Shown: positions 57,970 to 64,000 of the stretch, piece after piece
Numbering within the stretch: the stretch's first letter is position 1
How the letters are laid out: each line of letters opens with the position of its first letter
Assembly (NCBI RefSeq): GCF_014202645.1
Contig: NZ_JACHHG010000009.1
Coordinates: 111,741 to 175,740 of the forward strand
Source: Deinobacterium chartae
Lineage (GTDB): Bacteria > Deinococcota > Deinococci > Deinococcales > Deinococcaceae
Direction of reading: 5' to 3'
Length of the DNA: 64,000 nt
Notes under the pieces: model-generated
Database searches by the model: none
What the model was told of the DNA's origin: nothing
Seen by the model: only the letters and a program-made list of their open reading frames with translations
Position numbers and translations under genes: made by a program

Positions 57970-59169
57970 TCAGCGGCCAGCGGTCAGGTACGGCAGCGCC
58001 CGGGAGGGCAACTCGGCCTGCGCGACGATGCTCGGCGCGCTCCCTGCGTCCGCCACCGCGTAGTTGCCCAGATGCGCACCCGGGTAGTAAAACCCCAGGA
58101 TTTGCGCGTAGTTCCAGCCCAGAGCGGCCAGACCGTTGGCGCCGTACTGCGACAGCCCCACGCCGTGTCCGCTGCCGCTGCCGGTCACCGTGAGGCTGTC
58201 GCCCTCTACCGCCAGCGTCACCCGGGTCGAGCGCGCACCCAGCGAGCGCACAAAGCCGCCCGCCTCACCGCCCGCAATCCGGGCACTCCCCGCACTTCCC
58301 TCGAGGCGGATTTCCTGCGGACGCCCGGATTCGCTGTAGCGGGCGACCGTCACCGCGCGCAGGGTGCCGACCCGGGCGCCGTAGCCCGCCGCGATCTGCG
58401 CCACGCGTTCGAGCGGCACGCTGAGGGTCCAGCGGCTATGCGGTCCCTGCGAGGCCGGGTCCGGCTTGGAGACCAGGTAGGGCCGGGCACCGCCCCATAC
58501 CTCGGCGCTCGAAGCGGTGTAGCCGCCGCTGTCGCTGGAGAAGTAGGTCTGGGCCGCCTGCCCCTGCCACGCGACCAGTTGGCCGCGGGTGTCCGCTACC
58601 GCGCGGTCGCTGTTGGGATTTTCGCGGCTCACCCCGCTGTACACCTGGCATTTCTCGGTGGCGCACAGGTCGTAGGCGGCCTGCGGGGAAATGCGGGCGA
58701 CCGCGTAGGTGCGGGCGATGATCGCCTGGGCCTTGAGCGCCTCGAGGGGCCAGCTGGGCGGCATCTCGGCGGGCACCACGCTGCGCAGGTAGTCTTCGAT
58801 GTCCACCACGTTGATGACCTGCAGGCGTCCGTTTTCGGCGCGCAGGGCCATCCCGCCGCGGTAGCGTGCGCTGCCCACGGTCATGTACGTGCCGGGTCCG
58901 GGGTCGGGAAAGTACAGCATCGCACTGCCCGAGTCCTGGTCGTTGATGCCGATGTGGCCGTTGGGCAGTACGGTCAGGGCCCAGCGGACCGGGGTGGGGC
59001 TCTGGTAGAGCAGGCGGCCGTCCGGGTAGCGGACGCTGTGCGTAAACGGAATCTCGAGCGGCAGGCTGGCACTCTGGGCGACCAGCACGCGCACCGTCAG
59101 CGGCTGTGCCAGCGCGCCGCCCAGCGCAAGGCCAAGCAGTGCGATGAGGAGCGTGATAAGACGGTGCAT
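57970..59169 (-). CDS. SpoIID/LytB domain protein
   Basis: 399-residue exported protein with a signal peptide (1-21). The SpoIID domain has YLRSVVPAEMPPSWPLEALKAQAIIARTYA (about 128-157), followed by YSGVSRENPNSDRAVADTRG, YFSSDSGGYTASSAEVW and GSGSGHGVGLSQYGANGLAALGWNYAQILGFYYPG. In Bacillus, SpoIID is a lytic transglycosylase used in engulfment and LytB an amidase enhancer. Deinococcus does not sporulate, so a wall-remodelling role is likely. Stop 50 bp before the LptD-like gene start. Confidence 0.88.
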   Translation of the reverse strand: MHRLITLLIALLGLALGGALAQPLTVRVLVAQSASLPLEIPFTHSVRYPDGRLLYQSPTPVRWALTVLPNGHIGINDQDSGSAMLYFPDPGPGTYMTVGSARYRGGMALRAENGRLQVINVVDIEDYLRSVVPAEMPPSWPLEALKAQAIIARTYAVARISPQAAYDLCATEKCQVYSGVSRENPNSDRAVADTRGQLVAWQGQAAQTYFSSDSGGYTASSAEVWGGARPYLVSKPDPASQGPHSRWTLSVPLERVAQIAAGYGARVGTLRAVTVARYSESGRPQEIRLEGSAGSARIAGGEAGGFVRSLGARSTRVTLAVEGDSLTVTGSGSGHGVGLSQYGANGLAALGWNYAQILGFYYPGAHLGNYAVADAGSAPSIVAQAELPSRALPYLTAGR

Positions 59170-59177
59170 ACGTTTCG

Positions 59178-59183
59178 AGTATA
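59178..59183 (-). promoter_or_regulatory. -10 element of the SpoIID gene
   Basis: TATACT on the minus strand, 8 nt before the ATG. Confidence 0.5.
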
Positions 59184-59337
59184 AGCGGCGGACTTTACGG
59201 CAGGTGTGAGAAACACAGCATCGTCAGCGCGTGCAGGAAACGTTCGGGGAAAATGCGTCCTGCGAGCGGGACCTGAGAAAGGTTTAACTTCTCCCAAACG
59301 ACTGCCCGGGACCGGGGAAGCCTGCTGGGCGGCGCGC

Positions 59338-59343
59338 TATAGT
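59338..59343 (+). promoter_or_regulatory. -10 element of the DAO-type oxidoreductase gene
   Basis: TATAGT ends 6 nt before the ATG at 59350. Confidence 0.5.
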
Positions 59344-59349
59344 GCGGCC

Positions 59350-60567
59350 ATGCAGCGTCCGGGACGGGTGATGTCGCACGCAGGCCTTCCGCTGACCGAA
59401 TCTGCCTACGACCTCGCGGTGGTGGGCGGCGGCATGCTGGGGCTGGCCGCCGCCTTCTACCTGCGACAGCTGCGGCCCGAGGCCCGACTGCTGATCGTAG
59501 AGAGCGGCGGCGTCCCGTCCGAGGGCGGAGCGACGCACGCCTCGAGCGGCATCTTCCACCACGCGGACCTCGCAGGCGAGGAGCTGGCCCGGGCGCGCTG
59601 GAGCGGCCAGGTTCTGCGCGACCTCGGGGCCGAGACCGGCACGCGCCGGCCCCACGATGCCCCGTTTCGCCCGGTGGGATGGCTGCGGCTCGACCCCGTC
59701 ACTGCGCCCGCACCGGATCACCTCGAGCTGCTGCCCCTGCAGGCGTTGGCCGAGCGTCTCACCCCCGCGCAGTGGAGCAACCTCAAGCACCTGGTGGACC
59801 TCTCGAGCGTCACCGCAGCACTCTACGACCCACGGGGCGGCTACGGCAGCGCCGAGAGTGCTGCGCTGGCCTACGGTTACGCGGCGGTGCGGCTGGGTGC
59901 CGACCTGATGCTCAACACCCGCGTTCATCTTGAAAACGGCGCTTTGACCCTTGAGCGTCTCGACATCACCGCGCGCATGGAGGTGGTGGTCGCCCGCCGC
60001 GAGCGGGTCCGGGTGGCGCAGGTGATCGTAGCAGCCGGCGCCCGGAGCCCGGAGTTGCTCGAGGAGGCGGGGGTGCTGCTGCCCGGCGTGGGCCGGGCCT
60101 ATCGCCAGTTCCCGCGCCTCGAGGGCAGCTTTGGGCTGCGGCTGGAAGCGGGGCGCACGGCCCTGCCGGTGGTGAGCTACCAGGACCTGGCCCTGCGGCC
60201 GCGCGGCGAGGGGCTGCTGATCTGCCCGCCTCCCCTGCCCCCCGACCCGGCCGGGTACCGGCCGCAGGGTGCCCGCTTTCTGGGCGTCTCGGTCGGACTC
60301 CGGCGCGAAAGCCTCGAGGCGCTGCTGGAGCGCCTCGAGGCCATTCCGGCGCTGGGGTGGCCGAGCCTCAACCTGGGCAAGACTGCGGCGGACCTGCAGG
60401 GCGCTTGGGAAGTGATTCCTCCCCGCAGGCGTCCCGCCGCTCTCGAGGCCGCGCCGGGCGTGCATGTGCTGCTGGGCGGCGAAGACGGCTACCGCCTGGG
60501 TCTGGCCGTCGCCCGTGAGCTGGCCGGTCGGCTTGCGGGGCAAACACGGCTTCCCTGGCAGCCCTGA
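59350..60567 (+). CDS. FAD-dependent oxidoreductase, D-amino-acid oxidase (DAO) family
   Basis: 405 residues. The Rossmann motif is LAVVGGGMLGLAAAFYLR (about 23-40). LLIVESGGVPSEGGATHASSGIF resembles the DAO-family loop that contacts the flavin. VTAALYDPRGGYGSAESAALAYGYAAVRLGADL and VRVAQVIVAAGARSPELLEEAGV are also typical, and LLGGEDGYRLGLAVARELAG closes the FAD site. Likely oxidises an amino acid or amine; the substrate is not known. Convergent with the VOC gene. Confidence 0.85.
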   Translation: MQRPGRVMSHAGLPLTESAYDLAVVGGGMLGLAAAFYLRQLRPEARLLIVESGGVPSEGGATHASSGIFHHADLAGEELARARWSGQVLRDLGAETGTRRPHDAPFRPVGWLRLDPVTAPAPDHLELLPLQALAERLTPAQWSNLKHLVDLSSVTAALYDPRGGYGSAESAALAYGYAAVRLGADLMLNTRVHLENGALTLERLDITARMEVVVARRERVRVAQVIVAAGARSPELLEEAGVLLPGVGRAYRQFPRLEGSFGLRLEAGRTALPVVSYQDLALRPRGEGLLICPPPLPPDPAGYRPQGARFLGVSVGLRRESLEALLERLEAIPALGWPSLNLGKTAADLQGAWEVIPPRRRPAALEAAPGVHVLLGGEDGYRLGLAVARELAGRLAGQTRLPWQP

Positions 60568-60589
60568 AGTCCTGCACGCGATCCGGGCT

Positions 60590-61450
60590 TCAGGCGCAGA
60601 AAGCCAGCAGGTTTCCCGCAGGGTCGCGCAGCTCGAGAACGCCGTCCTCGAGGGTATAAGGCCAACGCACCCCGCTGAGGTGCGCGCACAGGGCCTCGAG
60701 ATCCGCAGCAGACAGGTTCACCCAAACCCGCTCGAGGCGCGCGCTGCCCTGCGGGGCCGGACGGCCACCCTGACTGTGCCAGACGTTGAGCCCGAAATGG
60801 TGGTGATAGCCGCCGGTCGCGACGAACAGAGCGCCGGGCATCGCCTCGGTCACGATGTCCAAGCCCAGCACCCCGTGGTAGAAGTCACGGGTGGGCCTCA
60901 GGTCCGAGACCCGCAGGTGCACGTGGCCCATCACCGTGCCTGCGGGCAGCCCGGCCCAGAAGGCTTCGGTTCCCGCTTCGCGCAGCAGCCCCGGTACATC
61001 GATGGGATCGCTGCCCATCAACGGCTGGCCGTTCGCGTAACGCCACTCGCTGCGCGGACGGTCGCGGTACACCTCGATGCCGTGCCCGTCCGGGTCGTTC
61101 AGGTAAAAAGCCTCGCTGACCCAGTGGTCCGAGAGCCCCACCCGTACGCCGGTGCTGGCAAGGTGACGCACGAAGCGCGCCAGATCGGCCCTCGAGGGCA
61201 GCAGCAGCGCGAAGTGGTACAGTCCGCTGCTGCGCGCGGGGGCAGGCAGCGCACCGGGCAGCTCGGTCAGGATCAGCAGCATGCGGCCGGGCACACCCAG
61301 CTGGGCCTGTCCGTCCCGCCGCTCGATGACCTGCAGGCCCAGCACCTGCTGGTAGAAGTTCAGGCTGCGCTCCAAGCTGGCGACGCTCAGTTCAACCGGA
61401 CCGAGGGTCAGGGGGGCGGGCAGGCGATAGGTGGGCGGAGTCGGGTTCAT
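60590..61450 (-). CDS. VOC family protein, catechol-2,3-dioxygenase/glyoxalase type
   Basis: 286 residues with two VOC repeats (about 15-125 and 165-285). Metal ligands likely are His in GLYHFALLL or MGHVHLRVSDL and Glu in GHGIEVYRDRP. GVRVGLSDHWVSEAFYLNDPDGHGIE is the CatE/YwbC-type signature. ATG 61450 has a GAGGTG ribosome site; a GTG three codons upstream is less likely. A MarR-type operator (61476-61493) lies 26 nt upstream and the MarR gene is next, so the two form a drug- or phenolic-responsive pair. Confidence 0.85.
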   Translation of the reverse strand: MNPTPPTYRLPAPLTLGPVELSVASLERSLNFYQQVLGLQVIERRDGQAQLGVPGRMLLILTELPGALPAPARSSGLYHFALLLPSRADLARFVRHLASTGVRVGLSDHWVSEAFYLNDPDGHGIEVYRDRPRSEWRYANGQPLMGSDPIDVPGLLREAGTEAFWAGLPAGTVMGHVHLRVSDLRPTRDFYHGVLGLDIVTEAMPGALFVATGGYHHHFGLNVWHSQGGRPAPQGSARLERVWVNLSAADLEALCAHLSGVRWPYTLEDGVLELRDPAGNLLAFCA

Positions 61451-61475
61451 ACGGTGCACCTCGAGGGGCAGTATT

Positions 61476-61493
61476 TATTCGTTTTAACGAATA
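61476..61493. promoter_or_regulatory. MarR-type operator of the VOC gene
   Basis: 18-bp palindrome TATTCGTTTTAACGAATA (8-bp arms around TT) between the VOC and MarR genes. It shares the GTTTTAAC core with the site at 62031. Confidence 0.8.
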
Positions 61494-61531
61494 TCCGTGG
61501 GTCTATCAGACAACAGCGTCCGTGCGCCGCC

Positions 61532-61990
61532 TTAGCGCTCGGGAAAACGCGCTTCTTGCAGCAGGCTCAGCAGTTGACCCAGCTTCTCGCTGCCCAGATG
61601 CGCCAGCTGCCGGTGGTGCAGCTCGGCTACCGGTTCGTCCAGCTGGGCAAGCAGGTCTAAGCCCTTTTCGGTAATGCGGCTGGTAACCACGCGCCGATCG
61701 GCGCGCTCGCGGGTACGGACCACCAGGCCCTGCCGCTCCATGCGGTCGAGCAGGCGGGTCACGTCCGGATCCTTGGAAAGCATGCGTTCCCCGATCTCAC
61801 CGCAGGTGAGACCCTGGTTGCGGGCCCCGCGCAGAATGCGCAAGACGTTGTACTGAGGACTGCTGAGCCCGGCGTTCTTGAGCAGCTCTCCGGCCTGATG
61901 GCTCAGGTCCCCGGCCAGCCGCTGGACCGCCAAAAAGACCTCGTGCTCGAGGCTCGGTCGGGTTCGGCGTTCGTCGGTTCGCACTTCCAT
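61532..61990 (-). CDS. MarR family transcriptional regulator
   Basis: 152-residue winged-helix repressor. SSPQYNVLRILRGARNQGLTCGEIGERMLSKDPDVTRLLDRMERQGLVVRTRERADRRVVTSRITEKGLDLL contains the recognition helix (DVTRLLDRMERQGLV) and the wing (DRRVVTSRITEKG) typical of MarR. N- and C-terminal helices form the dimer. Matching operators lie upstream of its own gene, inside the promoter, and upstream of the VOC gene. So it probably represses both. The inducer is likely a phenolic or quinone-like compound; this is inference. Confidence 0.92.
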   Translation of the reverse strand: MEVRTDERRTRPSLEHEVFLAVQRLAGDLSHQAGELLKNAGLSSPQYNVLRILRGARNQGLTCGEIGERMLSKDPDVTRLLDRMERQGLVVRTRERADRRVVTSRITEKGLDLLAQLDEPVAELHHRQLAHLGSEKLGQLLSLLQEARFPER

Positions 61991-62027
61991 TACTCCATCC
62001 CCCTGCCGTTGACTCGTCCTTCACTTT

Positions 62028-62056
62028 AGCATATCTGTTTTAACAAATATCGTTAA
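62028..62056 (-). promoter_or_regulatory. Promoter of the marR gene
   Basis: TTAACG (62051-62056) and TATGCT (62028-62033) spaced by 17 nt on the minus strand. An operator occupies the spacer, so binding should block transcription. Confidence 0.7.
62031..62050. promoter_or_regulatory. MarR-type autoregulatory operator
   Basis: Near-palindrome ATATCTGTTTTAACAAATAT (one mismatch), core GTTTTAAC as in the site at 61476, lying between the -35 and -10 of the marR promoter. Confidence 0.8.
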
Positions 62057-62117
62057 TACATGTTGCTGAGTATCGCCCCTGCCTATCACGTCTCGCTCAC
62101 GCGGGCAGGCGGCGCGG

Positions 62118-62123
62118 TAGCAT
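62118..62123 (+). promoter_or_regulatory. -10 element of ilvA
   Basis: TAGCAT ends 7 nt before the ATG at 62131. Confidence 0.45.
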
Positions 62124-62130
62124 AGCCTTC

Positions 62131-63642
62131 ATGGACGTCGAGTACCTCCAGCGCATCCTCACCAGCCGCGTGTACGACGTGGCGGTCGAGACTCCCCTCC
62201 AGGCCGCCCCACAGCTCTCCGAACGCCTGGGTAACCGGGTCTTTTTCAAACGCGAGGACATGCAGCCCATTTACTCGTTCAAATTGCGCGGGGCCTACAA
62301 CAAGATCAGCCAGCTCAGCGAGGCCGAACGCGCCGCTGGAGTACTCGCCGCCTCCGCCGGAAACCACGCCCAGGGCGTGGCCTACTCGGCCCAGCGCCTG
62401 GGAATCCGCGCCACCATCGTCATGCCCGCCACCACCCCCCAGATCAAGGTTCAGGCGGTACGCGCGCGCGGCGCCGAAGTGATCCTGACCGGCGACAGCT
62501 ACTCGGACGCCGAAGCGCACGCCTATGCCCTGCAGCGTGAACGCGGCCTCACCTTCGTTCACCCGTACGACGATCCCGAGGTGATCGCCGGACAGGGCAC
62601 CATCGGCATCGAGCTGATGAAACAAGTCCCCCACGGCGACTTCACCGTGTTCGTTCCGATCGGCGGCGGCGGCCTGATCGCCGGCATCGCCGTGTTCCTC
62701 AAGAGCCTCAACCCGCGCATCCGCGTCATCGGGGTAGAACCCGAAGATTCCGATGCCATGGCCCGCTCGCTCGAGGCCGGAGAACGCGTCTCGCTACAGC
62801 AGGTGGGCATCTTTGTAGACGGCGTGGCGGTACGCCGGGTGGGTGAACACACCTTCGCCCTCACCCAAAAATACGTTGATGAGGTCGTCCGGGTCTCGAT
62901 CGACGAGGTATGCGCGGCCATCAAGGACATCTTCGACGACACCCGCGCGGTCATGGAACCCGCAGGGGCGCTGGCAGTCGCCGGCCTCAAGCGCTACGCG
63001 CGCCAGCAGAACCTCGAGGGGCAGACCCTCGTTGCCCTCACCTGCGGGGCCAACATGAATTTCGACCGCCTGCGCCACGTGGCCGAACGCGCCGAAGTCG
63101 GGGAGCACCGCGAGGCCATCTTCGCAGTGACCATCCCCGAGACTCCCGGCTCCTTCAAGGCCTTCCGCCAGGCTCTCGGGCACCGCAACATCACCGAGTT
63201 CAATTACCGCTACGCACCGCGCGAACAGGCCCAGGTGTTCGTGGGCATCCAGATGGAGCGCCCGGACCTGCGCCCTCAACTGGCCCAGGAACTGCGCGAC
63301 ATGGGCTACGGCGTGGTTGACCTCACCAAGAACGAGGTGGCCATCGTCCACATCCGGCACATGGTCGGTGGGCGCGCGCCCGAGGCAAAACACGAGCGGG
63401 TCTACAGCTTCGACTTTCCCGAGCGACCCGGAGCACTGCTCGAATTCCTGTCCTCGATGCGCGAAACCTGGAACATCTCGCTGTTTCACTACCGCAATCA
63501 CGGCAGCGCCCACGGCCGGGTGCTGGTCGGCGTTCAGGTCCCCGACCCCGAACGGCCTGCCTTCGAGGCTTTCCTCGAGGAGCTCGGCTACAGTTACCGG
63601 GACGAGACCGAGAACCCCGCCTACCAATTGTTCCTGACCTGA
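62131..63642 (+). CDS. ilvA: Threonine ammonia-lyase (biosynthetic)
   Basis: 503-residue PLP enzyme that makes 2-oxobutanoate from threonine for isoleucine. PLP Lys51 sits in QPIYSFKLRGAYNK, SAGNHAQGVA and PIGGGGLIAGIAVFLK bind the cofactor, and two regulatory ACT-like domains follow (about 325-405 and 415-500, with ETPGSFKAFRQALGHRNITEFNYRY and ERPGALLEFLSSMRETWNISLFHYRNHG). Two such domains are the feature of the isoleucine-inhibited biosynthetic type. Single-gene transcript. Confidence 0.96.
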   Translation: MDVEYLQRILTSRVYDVAVETPLQAAPQLSERLGNRVFFKREDMQPIYSFKLRGAYNKISQLSEAERAAGVLAASAGNHAQGVAYSAQRLGIRATIVMPATTPQIKVQAVRARGAEVILTGDSYSDAEAHAYALQRERGLTFVHPYDDPEVIAGQGTIGIELMKQVPHGDFTVFVPIGGGGLIAGIAVFLKSLNPRIRVIGVEPEDSDAMARSLEAGERVSLQQVGIFVDGVAVRRVGEHTFALTQKYVDEVVRVSIDEVCAAIKDIFDDTRAVMEPAGALAVAGLKRYARQQNLEGQTLVALTCGANMNFDRLRHVAERAEVGEHREAIFAVTIPETPGSFKAFRQALGHRNITEFNYRYAPREQAQVFVGIQMERPDLRPQLAQELRDMGYGVVDLTKNEVAIVHIRHMVGGRAPEAKHERVYSFDFPERPGALLEFLSSMRETWNISLFHYRNHGSAHGRVLVGVQVPDPERPAFEAFLEELGYSYRDETENPAYQLFLT

Positions 63643-63645
63643 AGC

Positions 63646-63669
63646 GGTCAGGCCGTTCCATGCCTGGCC
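63646..63669 (+). terminator. Candidate terminator of ilvA
   Basis: 8-bp stem with one G-T pair (63646-63653 and 63662-63669), 8-nt loop, right after the stop. A second hairpin follows at 63682-63711. Confidence 0.45.
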
Positions 63670-63850
63670 GCGCGGGGGCACCGTCCGACGTTACCTCCTC
63701 GAGGTCGGACGATGCGCCCGCGCGACCCTAAAACCTCTCGAGGAAAGTGGCGCTCGGCTCAGGATTACGCGACGCGCCTCGCTCCTGCCTCGAGGCTTGC
63801 GCTGCGCGGTACGCAGATCCGCACAAGAACCGCTCTGAAGCAGCGGCATT

Positions 63851-63887
63851 AAAAACAAAAAGGAGCCCGGCATAACGCCAGGCTCCT
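63851..63887 (-). terminator. Intrinsic terminator of the 16S rRNA transcript
   Basis: Stem of 7 bp plus 3 bp after a mismatch (63861-63867 and 63881-63887), followed on the minus strand by TTTTTGTTTTT. It is 39 nt beyond the 16S 3' end. Confidence 0.9.
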
Positions 63888-63924
63888 GAAAGCAGCAACG
63901 AAGCAAGCCATCAGAGGGAATCCT

Positions 63925-64000
<76 letters not shown>

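Overview
The window is about 64 kb of high-GC DNA from the chromosome of a Deinococcus-lineage bacterium (Deinococcus or a close relative such as Deinobacterium). The lineage call rests on four things: a clear ddrB (Deinococcus single-stranded DNA-binding protein) with a canonical 17-bp radiation/desiccation response motif (RDRM) just upstream; the futalosine menaquinone gene mqnE; many transcripts that look leaderless, with a TANNNT -10 element 5 to 9 nt before the start codon; and the 3' end of a 16S rRNA gene at the right edge. No prophage, insertion sequence or CRISPR array was seen. The hexamer CTCGAG recurs every few hundred bases on this chromosome and is missing from two stretches that may be recent acquisitions.

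Layout: 0-10 kb has mqnE (cut by the window edge), a ModA-like binding protein, an MBL-fold lactonase-like gene in a CTCGAG-free stretch, a GH13 alpha-glucosidase, an LCP-family cell-wall ligase, two tandem secreted subtilases and a DUF2227 membrane protein. 10-16.4 kb is an envelope region: a methyltransferase, then a polysaccharide deacetylase, a GT28/MGDG-synthase-like glycosyltransferase and an LptF/LptG permease in one operon, then mreB-fabZ and a small membrane protein. 16.4-22.2 kb holds housekeeping and small genes (GNAT, pth, DUF1999-like, DUF503, lepB, patatin, Ser/Thr kinase, RidA). 22.2-23 kb has ddrB divergent from tRNA-Ala(GGC). 23-34 kb is more accessory: a large zinc metalloprotease, an RNase H-like protein, a chitinase lipoprotein, a BBE-type flavoenzyme, small membrane proteins and an atypical PAS histidine kinase. 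alaS follows at 34.5 kb.

38.3-40.4 kb is the most distinctive module: four tightly coupled minus-strand genes encoding a DUF4388 protein, an MglA-like small GTPase, a Roadblock/LC7 protein and a stand-alone protoglobin. It looks like a haem-gas-sensing input to a bacterial small-GTPase switch. 40.7-46 kb has an MBL hydrolase, dps, DUF4385, a phosphoesterase, folE and purA. 46.2-48.2 kb encodes an unusual protein with an E3-binding domain, a long acidic repetitive linker and a degenerate E2-like C-terminus. It is divergent from a leucine-dehydrogenase-like gene that has lost the second active-site lysine. 49.3-52.7 kb is udk, DUF5693 and csaB (cell-wall pyruvylation, S-layer anchoring).

53-59 kb has methylmalonyl-CoA epimerase, VanZ, an LptD/OstA-like outer-membrane protein with a downstream lipoprotein, and SpoIID. 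59-63.6 kb has a DAO-type oxidoreductase, a VOC dioxygenase-like gene controlled by a MarR regulator with two matching operators, and ilvA. A strong terminator directly follows the 16S rRNA gene at the right edge, indicating that 16S is not followed by 23S/5S in the same operon.
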